DNA from: Flammeovirga sp. SJP92
GTDB lineage: Bacteria > Bacteroidota > Bacteroidia > Cytophagales > Flammeovirgaceae
DNA: 64,000 nucleotides
Direction of reading: 5' to 3'
Assembly (NCBI RefSeq): GCF_001583495.1
Contig: NZ_LQAQ01000099.1
Location: forward strand, 61,001 to 125,000
Shown: piece after piece, positions 47,710 to 56,037 of the stretch
How the letters are laid out: each line of letters begins with the position of its first letter
Position numbering within the stretch: the first letter of the stretch is position 1
Made by a program: the position numbers and the translations under genes
Notes under the pieces: generated by a model
What the model was told of the DNA's origin: nothing
Seen by the model: only the letters and a program-made list of their open reading frames with translations
Database searches by the model: none

Positions 47710-48645
47710 TTACTTCTTTGATTTATTGCCAAATTGCCTTCTAGACATTTCAAATAAAACTAAGAAAAGTAAAGTGATTGCTACGCCCAAAGTATTGGCC
47801 ACACTCATATCTTTAGAGAAGGCGATAATTCTACCAATAAGTGAAAGCAGTGTCAAGGCCATGCCAATCGTAATGATATTTTTTGTGAAATAAATAATAC
47901 CAATAGAAGCAAAAAGTAATTGGAAAAGCACATTGACATTGGTTCTTAAATTGGCTTGTCCCATCCAGATATCTGCAAAATAAAGGCAGAAAATCATAAA
48001 GTAGAAAACTAATTGTGCGTTCTGGAACCCAGGAGTTATCACATCAGCTTGTTTACCTTCATGATCATTTTTACCAGAAAAGACGCTAAACAGGGTGTAG
48101 CCGAAAGCTAATCCAAAGACATAAAATAAAGCTCCCCAAAGTGCTTGACTTACAATCTCATCAGTACTCAGGTTGTCGCTGAATTGAATAAAAGAACTAG
48201 CGGTTGACATTATTACATAAATACCAAAACCAAGGAACAATTGTAAAAGGTTTTTGGTATTGATGAAATGACGAATGATCAATAATGAAATGATCAAAGC
48301 AACAAGCTTTCTAGATAGAGTATGTAAAATAGATTCAAGGTAAACCACTTCACCTCCTTGTTGTATATAAAGGTTTAGCATAACATTCATCCATAATCCC
48401 ATTATACCCAACCAGAAAATTGCTTTTTCTTTATATCCTTTTAAAAATCCGATACCTAAAAATAGGATGGCAGGCGAGCTGAAAAGGCTTGTGAAAATGA
48501 GGCCTATTGTAGTCCAAGTGTTTGCATTTCCTCCATTAATTAATCCATAAATAAGAGGAAAGATTTGTACAATAATAAAACCTAGTCCAAAAGCAAGGCC
48601 GAAGTTTTTGTACTCTTTTTCAGATTGTAATGTTAGTTTATTCAT
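47710..48645 (-). CDS. Multi-spanning membrane protein of unknown function
   Basis: A 311-residue integral membrane protein with roughly ten hydrophobic helices, beginning near residue 15 (FGLAFGLGFIIVQIFPLIYGL) and ending near 300 (TLGVAITLLFLVLFEMS). The first ~75 residues faintly recall SxtJ-type proteins, but I would not assign it. No catalytic motif is visible. It is the last gene of a minus-strand run: GNAT acetyltransferase, rdgB, this gene (42-base gap to rdgB). Function unknown. Confidence 0.75.
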   Translation of the reverse strand: MNKLTLQSEKEYKNFGLAFGLGFIIVQIFPLIYGLINGGNANTWTTIGLIFTSLFSSPAILFLGIGFLKGYKEKAIFWLGIMGLWMNVMLNLYIQQGGEVVYLESILHTLSRKLVALIISLLIIRHFINTKNLLQLFLGFGIYVIMSTASSFIQFSDNLSTDEIVSQALWGALFYVFGLAFGYTLFSVFSGKNDHEGKQADVITPGFQNAQLVFYFMIFCLYFADIWMGQANLRTNVNVLFQLLFASIGIIYFTKNIITIGMALTLLSLIGRIIAFSKDMSVANTLGVAITLLFLVLFEMSRRQFGNKSKK

Positions 48646-48687
48646 AATATCAAAAAGTAGTGAAAGTTCGTATGAACAATTCTAAAT

Positions 48688-49269
48688 CTAAGCTTTATCT
48701 TTTAATAATTCAATTAATTTGGAGACCGCTCTTCCTCTATGACTGATTTTATTTTTTTCAGCTGAAGATAGTTGTGCAAATGTTTTTGTTTCATTTTCAG
48801 GTTTGAAGATTGGGTCATATCCAAAACCTTGATCACCTGTTCTTTCCGCGATGATTTCACCTTTTGCTTCACCCTCTACCTGCTCTATATTTCCGTCCCA
48901 AAGTAATGTAATTACAGTTCTGAATTTAGCACTTCTATCTTTCTTTCCTTCAAGATTTTTTAATACCAAATCCATATTATCTTCAGAATCACGCTGAGGA
49001 CCTGCGTATCTTGCTGAATAAACACCTGGCTCATTATCAAGAGCAGTAACTTCCAAGCCTGTATCATCAGCAAAACAGCTAACGCCATAATTGTCCCAAA
49101 CGTACTGAGCTTTTTGAAGAGAATTACCTTCTAATGTTTCTTGTGTCTCTGGAAGTTCTTCCTCACAACCAATTTCTTTAAGACTTACAATAGTATAAAG
49201 TCCATCTAATTGTTGTTGAATTTCCTTTAACTTATTGACATTGTTTGTCGCAAAACAGATTTTTTTCAT
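48688..49269 (-). CDS. rdgB: XTP/dITP diphosphatase (RdgB/HAM1)
   Basis: House-cleaning nucleotidase that hydrolyses XTP, ITP and dITP to monophosphates. 193 residues, usual length. The N-terminal ATNNVNKLKEI substrate motif, ETLEGNSLQKA, FADDTGLEV (catalytic Asp pair), YSARYAG and the C-terminal SHRGRA motif are all present. It lies between a GNAT gene (35-base gap) and a membrane protein gene. Confidence 0.96.
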   Translation of the reverse strand: MKKICFATNNVNKLKEIQQQLDGLYTIVSLKEIGCEEELPETQETLEGNSLQKAQYVWDNYGVSCFADDTGLEVTALDNEPGVYSARYAGPQRDSEDNMDLVLKNLEGKKDRSAKFRTVITLLWDGNIEQVEGEAKGEIIAERTGDQGFGYDPIFKPENETKTFAQLSSAEKNKISHRGRAVSKLIELLKDKA

Positions 49270-49304
49270 TTTATTCTATATTAATAACACACACTATTGA
49301 ACTA

Positions 49305-49859
49305 CTAATTACGGAACTTTTCTTTAAACTCTTTCAAAAAATCCTCATCATAAGGTTCCTCATCAACTTCTTCCTTATAAATTTCAAATCCAGCCTTTTG
49401 ATATACTTTGATAGCAGAAGGATGGTCGTACTCACAGGTGTGGAGCCACACGTTTTTTACTTCCTCAAGTAATTCGATAGTATGAACTGTATGAGTAAGA
49501 AATGGAAGGCCAAGTTGTTGACCTATATAATCAGGCATAAGACCAAAGTATACTATTTCAGGTCTTGAAGGATCCTTGAAATCCAATTCCATAAAACCGG
49601 CTGCATTATTTTCAATTTTGAGAATATAAAATTTCGACTGATCAGAGTTTAACCAATCTTGAAGCTCGTTCTCTTTCATTAAAACTCTCCCAGTCCATCC
49701 CCAATCTTTTCCAATAGCATTATATACATCAAGGTATTCAGTGTTATTAACAGGGTGCCATTCTTCAATTTTACCCTTTAATGGAAAACTTAAATGCATT
49801 TGTATTTGTTTGTCTTTCTGTAAATACCATGTTTTTACAGGAATAGTGATATAACCCAT
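49305..49859 (-). CDS. GNAT-family N-acetyltransferase
   Basis: A 184-residue acetyl-CoA-dependent acetyltransferase. The central block (FYILKIENNAAGFMELDF, then EIVYFGLMPDYIGQQLGLPFLTHTV) shows the GNAT strand-turn and the acetyl-CoA loop in the form QQLGLP; WLHTCEYDHPSAIKVYQKAGFEIY is the typical motif B end. The acceptor is unknown. The frame is open to 50018, but I start at 49859 (MGYITIPVKTW), because the longer version would overlap the divergent YciO-type gene. It is first of the minus-strand unit with rdgB. Confidence 0.8.
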   Translation of the reverse strand: MGYITIPVKTWYLQKDKQIQMHLSFPLKGKIEEWHPVNNTEYLDVYNAIGKDWGWTGRVLMKENELQDWLNSDQSKFYILKIENNAAGFMELDFKDPSRPEIVYFGLMPDYIGQQLGLPFLTHTVHTIELLEEVKNVWLHTCEYDHPSAIKVYQKAGFEIYKEEVDEEPYDEDFLKEFKEKFRN

Positions 49860-49979
49860 CGCCTTCTCAATTTTTTTATTCAGATCTTCAATATTAATGA
49901 AAAGTTTTGTTGAGTTTACCGTAAGATATGGGTAATTTAATAATGTATAGATTATCTTCACTCCTTTAAAAGTAAAGCC

Positions 49980-50606
49980 ATGGCAGAATTTTTTAGAATC
50001 AACGCGGATAATCCCCAAGAGAGATTACTTAATCAGGTGGTAAATATCTTAAGAAAAGGAGGGTTAATAATTTATCCAACGGATACAGTTTACGGTGTAG
50101 GATGTGATCTTATGAACCAAAATGCACTCAAAAAGCTGATTCGTTTTAAAGGATTAAAACCAAATAAAATGAACCTGTCTTTTATCTGTTATGACCTTTC
50201 AGATATTACAAATTATGTGAAGCATATTGAGACACCGACTTTCAGGGTGTTGAAAAAAGCTTTGCCTGGACCTTTTACCTTCATCATGCAAGCGAGTAAT
50301 TCAGTACCTAAATTGGTTGATTCCAAGAAAAAAGAGGTAGGTATTCGTGTTCCAGATCATAATATTCCAAGAGAACTAGTTAATCTATTAGGCAATCCGA
50401 TTGTAACCACTTCATTAAAAATGGAAGATGATATTCAAGAATATCCTACAGATCCTGAACTAATTTATGAAGAATATGGTCATCTAGTAGATGCGGTTAT
50501 TGATGGTGGATACGGAAATATTCATTTATCTACTGTAATTAACCTAGTTAGTGGAGATTTTGATGTAGTTCGTCAAGGTTTGGGAGACATAGAAGATTAT
50601 TTATAG
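49980..50606 (+). CDS. YciO-type protein of the YrdC/TsaC (threonylcarbamoyl-AMP synthase) superfamily
   Basis: A 208-residue YrdC-fold protein. Related TsaC enzymes make threonylcarbamoyl-AMP for tRNA t6A, while the role of the YciO branch is less settled. Seen: GGLIIYPTDTVYGVGCD, the Lys/Arg-rich KGLKPNKMNLSFIC, ALPGPFTFIMQ, and VGIRVPDHNI. The late motif reads NPIVTTSLKMED, as in YciO, rather than the SPTSAN-like form of TsaC. A single-gene unit, divergent from the GNAT gene; a TATCTTCA sequence just upstream may be its -7 box. Confidence 0.85.
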   Translation: MAEFFRINADNPQERLLNQVVNILRKGGLIIYPTDTVYGVGCDLMNQNALKKLIRFKGLKPNKMNLSFICYDLSDITNYVKHIETPTFRVLKKALPGPFTFIMQASNSVPKLVDSKKKEVGIRVPDHNIPRELVNLLGNPIVTTSLKMEDDIQEYPTDPELIYEEYGHLVDAVIDGGYGNIHLSTVINLVSGDFDVVRQGLGDIEDYL

Positions 50607-50712
50607 TAGATAAATAATTGAAATCAGAATAGACCTATTTGCAGTAGCAAAAATGTTTTGATTTTGAATGTTGAACTACATTAAAGACAAAAATTTACAT
50701 ATTAAATATATC

Positions 50713-51648
50713 ATGAAACGAGTATTAATCACGGGAGCCGCTGGTTTCCTTGGCTCACACTTATGTGACAAATTTTTAGCAAATGGTTTCAAAGTAGTAG
50801 GAATGGACAATTTCCTGACAGGTAGTGAAAACAATATTTCACACCTTTTTGGAAATCCAAATTTTGAATTTTATCACCATGATGTTACTAAATTTGTTCA
50901 TGTATCAGGTGATTTAGATTATATCTTACATTTTGCCTCTCCTGCAAGCCCAATTGACTATTTAGAAATGCCAATTCAGACCCTAAAAGTAGGTTCATTA
51001 GCACCATACAACTTATTAGGGTTGGCAAGAGTGAAAAAAGCACGTTTTATGATTGCCTCTACTTCAGAAGTATACGGTGATCCAAACGTACACCCTCAAA
51101 AGGAAGATTATTGGGGTAATGTAAACCCAATTGGTCCAAGAGGTGTTTATGATGAAGCAAAGCGTTTTCAAGAGGCAATTACAATGGGCTACCATACTTT
51201 CCATGGTGTAAATACAGGTATGGTAAGAATCTTTAATACTTATGGACCTCGTATGCGTCTGAATGACGGTAGAGCATTACCTGCATTTATGAGTCAGGCA
51301 TTAAGAGGTGAAGATATTACAGTTTTTGGTGATGGTTCACAAACAAGATCATTCTGTTATGTTGATGATTTAGTAGAAGGAATCTATAGATTGACAATGT
51401 CGGGTTACCATGATCCAGTCAATATTGGTAACCCTCAGGAAATCACAATCAAAGAGTTTGCAGAGGAAATTGTGAAGTTGACGGATTCAGGTTCTAAGAT
51501 TGTTTATCATGATCTTCCTAAAGATGATCCAAAACAACGTCAGCCGGATATAACTAGAGCTAAAGAAATATTGGATTGGGAGCCAAAAGTAGATCGTTCT
51601 GAAGGACTTAAGCGTACTTTGGAATATTTTATGGAAAAAGTGAAATAG
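50713..51648 (+). CDS. NAD-dependent epimerase/dehydratase, UDP-glucuronate decarboxylase-like
   Basis: A 311-residue extended SDR. The N-terminal GAAGFLGSH motif binds NAD. The active site is STSEVYGDP (T117, E119) with Y146-x3-K150, a pattern characteristic of UDP-xylose synthases, which decarboxylate UDP-glucuronate to UDP-xylose. Further matches are [10 protein letters not shown] and [18 protein letters not shown] start at 50713 (MKRVLITG); an upstream in-frame ATG at 50668 would add 15 residues before the nucleotide-binding strand. No other polysaccharide genes are adjacent. It could instead be another UDP-sugar dehydratase. Confidence 0.85.
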   Translation: MKRVLITGAAGFLGSHLCDKFLANGFKVVGMDNFLTGSENNISHLFGNPNFEFYHHDVTKFVHVSGDLDYILHFASPASPIDYLEMPIQTLKVGSLAPYNLLGLARVKKARFMIASTSEVYGDPNVHPQKEDYWGNVNPIGPRGVYDEAKRFQEAITMGYHTFHGVNTGMVRIFNTYGPRMRLNDGRALPAFMSQALRGEDITVFGDGSQTRSFCYVDDLVEGIYRLTMSGYHDPVNIGNPQEITIKEFAEEIVKLTDSGSKIVYHDLPKDDPKQRQPDITRAKEILDWEPKVDRSEGLKRTLEYFMEKVK

Positions 51649-51697
51649 TTTTTGACTTTAAAGTCCAGATAGCTGTATCTTTAGTTTAGAAAAATAG

Positions 51698-51754
51698 TTT
51701 AGAGCATGTTTAATGTATTTTTATGAAAATAAATTTATATAAATATGCTCTAAA
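51698..51754. repeat. 10-bp inverted repeat downstream of the epimerase gene
   Basis: TTTAGAGCAT (51698-51707) and ATGCTCTAAA (51745-51754), exact complements, separated by 37 AT-rich bases. There is no T run after it. Possible weak terminator or remnant of a small element. A 12-base palindrome GACTTTAAAGTC is at 51654-51665. Confidence 0.45.
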
Positions 51755-51833
51755 ATTTATAAAGATAAACGAATGAAAGTTCACTTTTAAACTATTTTTG
51801 TAAGCAGATTTTTATTTTAATCGTTAACGTTTA

Positions 51834-51864
51834 TTTGCTTGAACTAACATTAATGTTATATTTG
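51834..51864 (+). promoter_or_regulatory. Full Bacteroidota-type promoter for the TerB-like gene
   Basis: TTTG at 51834-51837 and TATATTTG at 51857-51864, spaced by 19 bases: an exact match to the TTTG / TAnnTTTG consensus used by the Bacteroidota primary sigma factor. The expected start of transcription is a few bases downstream, leaving a ~25-base leader. Confidence 0.75.
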
Positions 51865-51892
51865 TCTAGACAAAAACCTCCAATTAGAAAAA

Positions 51893-52264
51893 ATGACTAG
51901 TGAAGAGAAAAAAGCTTATCTATTAATCAAATCGGTGATATTCCATTATCACGGGCTAGATGAGGATGAACAAGCAATCTTGGAGGAGACTGCCACTAAC
52001 ATTCAAGGTCATGAAGAATTGGAATGGGCAACGCAGTTTATCGGAGAAGATTATGTAAATGCTTTTGATAGAGCTAAGGATTATCTCTCTGATGTAATGA
52101 TGGATTTTCCTCCAGAAACCAGGTTAAAATATATACGTCTTGCATGGGATGCCAACAATAGAAAAGGGTATATCAGTGAGATGGAGGCTACCGCTATGCT
52201 TAAATTGGCAAACACTTTAGGCGTGCAAGGTGACTTCTTAGCGTATATTAAGTCAGCGAATTAG
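51893..52264 (+). CDS. TerB-like small helical protein
   Basis: A 123-residue, acidic, all-helical protein. The C-terminal half (YIRLAWDANNRKGYISEMEATAMLKLANTLGV) resembles the TerB fold of tellurite-resistance proteins, in which acidic helix pairs bind divalent metal. No other ter genes are near, so tellurite resistance should not be assumed. It has a textbook promoter and its own terminator. Confidence 0.65.
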   Translation: MTSEEKKAYLLIKSVIFHYHGLDEDEQAILEETATNIQGHEELEWATQFIGEDYVNAFDRAKDYLSDVMMDFPPETRLKYIRLAWDANNRKGYISEMEATAMLKLANTLGVQGDFLAYIKSAN

Positions 52265-52292
52265 AAAAAAAAGATACTTTTTAGTAGATATG

Positions 52293-52325
52293 AACCTCTT
52301 CTTTATAAAGGAGAGGTTTTTTTTG
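52293..52325 (+). terminator. Intrinsic terminator after the TerB-like gene
   Basis: AACCTCTTCTTT pairs with AAAGGAGAGGTT (one T-G pair, very small loop), followed by a run of Ts. Confidence 0.8.
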
Positions 52326-52407
52326 TGCAAATTCGCGTAAGTATTCGTATTCGTGAGAATGTAGTTATGGCAACATGTCGTGAATTACAACAGAAAATGA
52401 GAGGAAC

Positions 52408-53133
52408 ATGAATAAAAAAGTTGAGTTTCAACACATCGGTAAGATGCCTTATGCCAAAGCGTGGGATTACCAAACAGAATTGTTTGACGCTATAGTTCAG
52501 ACAAAATTAGAAAATAGAAAAAGAACAGATCGAGGAGAAGAACCAATTGAGACAAAAAACTATTTGTTGTTTGTTGAGCACCCTCATGTTTATACATTAG
52601 GTAAAAGTGGCAAAGAAGAGCACCTTTTATTGGATCAACAAGGATTGGAAAAAGAACATGTTGAGTTTTTTAAAATCAACAGAGGAGGAGATATCACCTA
52701 TCATGGTCCTGGACAGATAGTTGGCTATCCAATTTTGGATCTTGATAATTTCTTTACGGATATACATAAATACCTTCGCTTTTTGGAAGAAGCTATCATT
52801 TTGACTTTAGCTGATTTCGGTATTAAAGCAGGTAGAATAGATGGATTAACTGGCGTTTGGATTGGTGATGATAATGATCCAAACCCAAGAAAAATATGTG
52901 CGATGGGTGTCAAAACAAGTAGATGGGTGACCATGCATGGTTTTGCACTTAATGTCAATGCTGACTTAAAATTCTTTGGAAACATTGTGCCATGCGGTAT
53001 CTCTGATAAGGCAGTTACCTCAATGGAACAAGAATTAGGTCACAAAGTCAATATGCAAGAGGTGGAAGAGGTGTTGAAGAACCACCTTGCAACGCTTTTT
53101 GAGATGGAAATTTTTGAGAACCAAAATCACTAA
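52408..53133 (+). CDS. lipB: Octanoyl-[acyl carrier protein]:protein octanoyltransferase
   Basis: Transfers octanoate from acyl carrier protein to lipoyl domains, the first step of lipoate synthesis. Seen: INRGGDITYHGPGQIVGYPILDL, KICAMGVKTSRWVTMHGFALNV (catalytic Lys in GVK), and catalytic C196 in NIVPCGISDKAVTSM. 241 residues, including an N-terminal 25-residue lead and a short insertion near DDNDPNPR. A purine-rich GAGAGGAAC lies just before the start. It is first of the probable operon lipB-aroA-marC. Confidence 0.95.
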   Translation: MNKKVEFQHIGKMPYAKAWDYQTELFDAIVQTKLENRKRTDRGEEPIETKNYLLFVEHPHVYTLGKSGKEEHLLLDQQGLEKEHVEFFKINRGGDITYHGPGQIVGYPILDLDNFFTDIHKYLRFLEEAIILTLADFGIKAGRIDGLTGVWIGDDNDPNPRKICAMGVKTSRWVTMHGFALNVNADLKFFGNIVPCGISDKAVTSMEQELGHKVNMQEVEEVLKNHLATLFEMEIFENQNH

Positions 53134-53140
53134 CAGACAA

Positions 53141-54352
53141 ATGAAAATTTATCACCCTACAAAGAAAGTAAGTTTAGATGTGCCTTTGGTATCTTCTAAA
53201 AGTGAAAGTAACAGAGCATTAATTATTCAAGCATCAGCAAAAGAGGAGATCCAATTGGATAATATCTCTATGGCGAGAGATACGCAAACAATGATGCGTT
53301 TATTGGATAGCGATGAGTTAACTTTAGATGTGTTGGATGCTGGAACAACTATGCGTTTCTTAACTGCATATGTTACTGCCAATAATCGCCCAACGATTAT
53401 GACAGGTACAGCTAGAATGCAAGAGAGACCTATCGGAATCTTAGTTGATGCATTGCGTTCTATTGGTGGAAACATTGATTATATGAACAATGAAGGGTAT
53501 CCTCCACATAAAATCAAAAGTTTTTCTCAAGCTTCAGACACAGTGAACATTAGAGGTGATGTTAGTAGTCAATATATTTCTGCATTGCTTTTAGTAGCTC
53601 CTTCACTTCCTCAAGGATTAAAAATCGTATTGGAAGGTGATGTGAACTCAAAACCATACATCATGATGACATTAAGCTTAATGGAACGTTTTGGTGTAGA
53701 ATATAAATGGGAAGACAATGTAATCACTGTAGCTCCTCAAAATTACAAAAGTGGTGCTTATACTATTGAATCTGATTGGTCAGGTGCAAGTTACTGGTAT
53801 AGCATTGTTGCACTTTCGGATGAGGCAGAAGTGAAGATCATGAATTTAAGAGAAGATTCTTTACAAGGTGATAAAGCAATTGTTGAAATCATGGAGCAAT
53901 TGGGTGTGAAGAGTACTTTTGAAGCAGATGGTGTTCGTTTGACAAAAACAGCATTAGCAGATAAGTTCTTCTTTGATTTTACACACTGTCCTGATTTAGC
54001 ACAGACAATCGTTTCACTTGTAGCCGCTTTAGGTATGGAGGGAAGAATGATTGGTCTTCAAAGCTTAAGAATTAAAGAAACAGACAGAATTGCCGCACTT
54101 CAAAACGAGATCAAAAAATTAGGATTGGAGATTGAAGTAATCGGTGATGAAGAAATCAGAGTACCAAAAGGAGGCATCAAAATCGATGGACAAACGATCG
54201 ATACTTATGATGACCACAGAATGGCAATGGCATTCGCTCCTTTATCAATGCTCGGAGAATTAGATATAGAAGAGCCTGGCGTTGTCGCAAAATCATACCC
54301 TAGCTATTGGGAAGATTTGAAAAGTGCAGGTTTCTTAATGGAAGGTGAATAG
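53141..54352 (+). CDS. aroA: 3-phosphoshikimate 1-carboxyvinyltransferase (EPSP synthase)
   Basis: Joins PEP and shikimate 3-phosphate in aromatic amino acid synthesis. 403 residues, slightly short for the family, as in many Bacteroidota. Seen: K20-S-E-S-x-R25 near the N-terminus, LDAGTTMRFLTAY (the usual NAGTAMR loop, altered here), and DDHRMAMAFAPL near the C-terminus. I chose the start at 53141 (MKIYHPTKK), seven bases after the lipB stop; an in-frame start at 53087 would overlap lipB. Other shikimate genes are not present. Confidence 0.95.
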   Translation: MKIYHPTKKVSLDVPLVSSKSESNRALIIQASAKEEIQLDNISMARDTQTMMRLLDSDELTLDVLDAGTTMRFLTAYVTANNRPTIMTGTARMQERPIGILVDALRSIGGNIDYMNNEGYPPHKIKSFSQASDTVNIRGDVSSQYISALLLVAPSLPQGLKIVLEGDVNSKPYIMMTLSLMERFGVEYKWEDNVITVAPQNYKSGAYTIESDWSGASYWYSIVALSDEAEVKIMNLREDSLQGDKAIVEIMEQLGVKSTFEADGVRLTKTALADKFFFDFTHCPDLAQTIVSLVAALGMEGRMIGLQSLRIKETDRIAALQNEIKKLGLEIEVIGDEEIRVPKGGIKIDGQTIDTYDDHRMAMAFAPLSMLGELDIEEPGVVAKSYPSYWEDLKSAGFLMEGE

Positions 54353-54368
54353 TTAAATAGTAAAACTT

Positions 54369-54941
54369 ATGGAATTAGATGTTAGTTTCAAAGCTGTGGC
54401 ATCTGTGTCACTAATTCTTTTTTCAGTAATTGATATTATTGGATCGATTCCAATTATTATTGATTTAAGGGAAAAAGAAGGTAAAATCCAATCAGGAAAA
54501 GCTACAGTAGTAGCTGGGATCATTATGGTTTTGTTCTTGATTGTAGGTACACAGATTCTTAGTCTATTTGGGATTGATGTAAGTTCTTTCGCAATTGCAG
54601 GTGCTATTATTCTTTTCCTTTTAGGAATAGAAATGATTTTAGGAATTGTACTCTTCAGAAGTGAAGCAGATGAAGGAGGTACAGGTTCTATTGTTCCCCT
54701 AGCTTTCCCTTTAATAGCGGGAGCTGGAACAATGACTACAATTATTTCCCTAAAATCAGAGTATTCAACATTGAGTATACTTTTAGGTATCTTTATCAAT
54801 TTGTTGTTTGTATATATCGTATTGAAAAGCTCAGGTTGGATTCAGAAGAAATTAGGACAGGGAGGAGCGAATATTTTGAGAAAAGTATTCGGGATTATCC
54901 TTTTAGCAATAGCGATCAAGCTCTTTAAAACAAACATATAA
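54369..54941 (+). CDS. MarC family integral membrane protein
   Basis: A 190-residue inner-membrane protein with six predicted helices. It shows the family features: ILFSVIDIIGSIPIIIDL in the first helix and FPLIAGAGTMTTII before the fourth. MarC proteins were once linked to multiple antibiotic resistance, but that link is not supported; the function remains unclear. It is third in the lipB-aroA-marC run (16-base gap) and ends just before a REP-like palindrome. Confidence 0.93.
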   Translation: MELDVSFKAVASVSLILFSVIDIIGSIPIIIDLREKEGKIQSGKATVVAGIIMVLFLIVGTQILSLFGIDVSSFAIAGAIILFLLGIEMILGIVLFRSEADEGGTGSIVPLAFPLIAGAGTMTTIISLKSEYSTLSILLGIFINLLFVYIVLKSSGWIQKKLGQGGANILRKVFGIILLAIAIKLFKTNI

Positions 54942-54945
54942 TGTT

Positions 54946-54971
54946 GTAGGGGTAGACCACTGTGTCTACCC
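54946..54971 (+). repeat. REP-like palindrome, copy 6, possibly acting as terminator
   Basis: Foot GTAG, left arm GGGTAGAC, loop CACTGT, right arm GTCTACCC. It begins 4 bases after the marC stop. Unlike the other copies, it runs straight into TTTATTTTTT, so the hairpin may serve as the marC intrinsic terminator. Confidence 0.85.
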
Positions 54972-55161
54972 TTTATTTTTTAATTGTAGCCAATTTGTAG
55001 ATGAATTTCTTTACTATTGCAAAGCAACATGAGCAAACTGATTATAGCCATTTTTAAATTAAGGATGCTATAGAATTGATAACTTCAATTTTTTACATTA
55101 ACTTCTATCATCCCTAAAAATGAGATCTATAAAAAAAACATCTATCTAATAAGTTTAATTG

Positions 55162-55995
55162 ATGAAACAAACTGTTAAGACAATAGCAGTAGTATTCATT
55201 GGAATATTAGCCCCATTTATACTACAAGCTCAAAGTGTATCTAATTTTACTGTCAATCTAGGAAGTACAGGGAAATACGTTCGGGTAGGCGAGAACTTTA
55301 CGGTTCAAGGTGACAATGCTCAACGATATTTTGTCTATCATTTTTCAACTGACTTTATGCCGGCACCTCCACCAATGGTAGAGAATGCAAATACAGGAAA
55401 TCCTATGATTGTGGATTCTACATTCGAGGTGAAAGCAAATCAGCCAATTGAAATTAAAACTACTGGATTATATTTTATTCAGACAGATACAACAAGTAGA
55501 GAGGGGGTTGGTTTTACAGCAATGCCTTCAGATTTTCCTAAGTATAAAAAGATGAGAAATATTTATCCTCCGATGGTTTATATTTCAACTCAAAACGAAA
55601 TGACCTCTTTTAAAAAAGGAAACCGCCCAAGAGAAGCGTTTGAAAACTTCTGGATTAATGTGGCAGGGTCACCAGACAATGCAAAGCGCTTGATCAAGCT
55701 GTATTTTGAAAGAGTTTCAGAGGCAAATACGCAGTTTTCAGAATATAAAGAAGGCTGGAAGACAGATAGAGGCATTGTTTATATTATTTTTGGTTCGCCA
55801 GATGAGGTATCAAATATAGATGGAGGAATTCGATGGTCTTATGATAGTAATTTGAATCATGGACAAGTAGAATTTGATTTCTATGAAGATATAAATCAAT
55901 TTACAGGAACACATTACGTTTTAAAGCGTTCTTATGACTATAAACGTGTGTGGTTTGATACTGTGAAAAAATGGCGAAACGGTACAATACAGTAG
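55162..55995 (+). CDS. GWxTD domain secreted protein
   Basis: A 277-residue exported protein: signal peptide (MKQTVKTIAVVFIGILAPFILQAQ), a beta-rich middle with a Pro-rich stretch (MPAPPPM), and a C-terminal GWxTD domain with the signature KEGWKTDRGIVYIIFGSPDEV. GWxTD proteins occur mainly in Bacteroidota and related phyla, with no defined function. I use the ATG at 55162; a TTG one codon earlier is less likely. hisB follows after 42 bases and may be on the same transcript. Confidence 0.87.
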   Translation: MKQTVKTIAVVFIGILAPFILQAQSVSNFTVNLGSTGKYVRVGENFTVQGDNAQRYFVYHFSTDFMPAPPPMVENANTGNPMIVDSTFEVKANQPIEIKTTGLYFIQTDTTSREGVGFTAMPSDFPKYKKMRNIYPPMVYISTQNEMTSFKKGNRPREAFENFWINVAGSPDNAKRLIKLYFERVSEANTQFSEYKEGWKTDRGIVYIIFGSPDEVSNIDGGIRWSYDSNLNHGQVEFDFYEDINQFTGTHYVLKRSYDYKRVWFDTVKKWRNGTIQ

Positions 55996-56037
55996 GTACT
56001 TAAGAACATAACTTTCAAACGAACAACAAACTTTAAG

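Noticed and set aside
49860..50018. N-terminal extension of the GNAT acetyltransferase to 50018
   Set aside because: It would overlap the start of the divergent YciO-type gene and add sequence unlike a GNAT domain; MGYITIPVKTW at 49859 is a better start.
51893..52264. Tellurite-resistance locus
   Set aside because: Only one weakly TerB-like gene is present, with no terC, terD or terZ neighbours.
54353..54799. A 148-codon minus-strand frame opposite marC
   Set aside because: Mirror of the hydrophobic marC coding sequence, Ile/Pro/Lys-rich, no family features.
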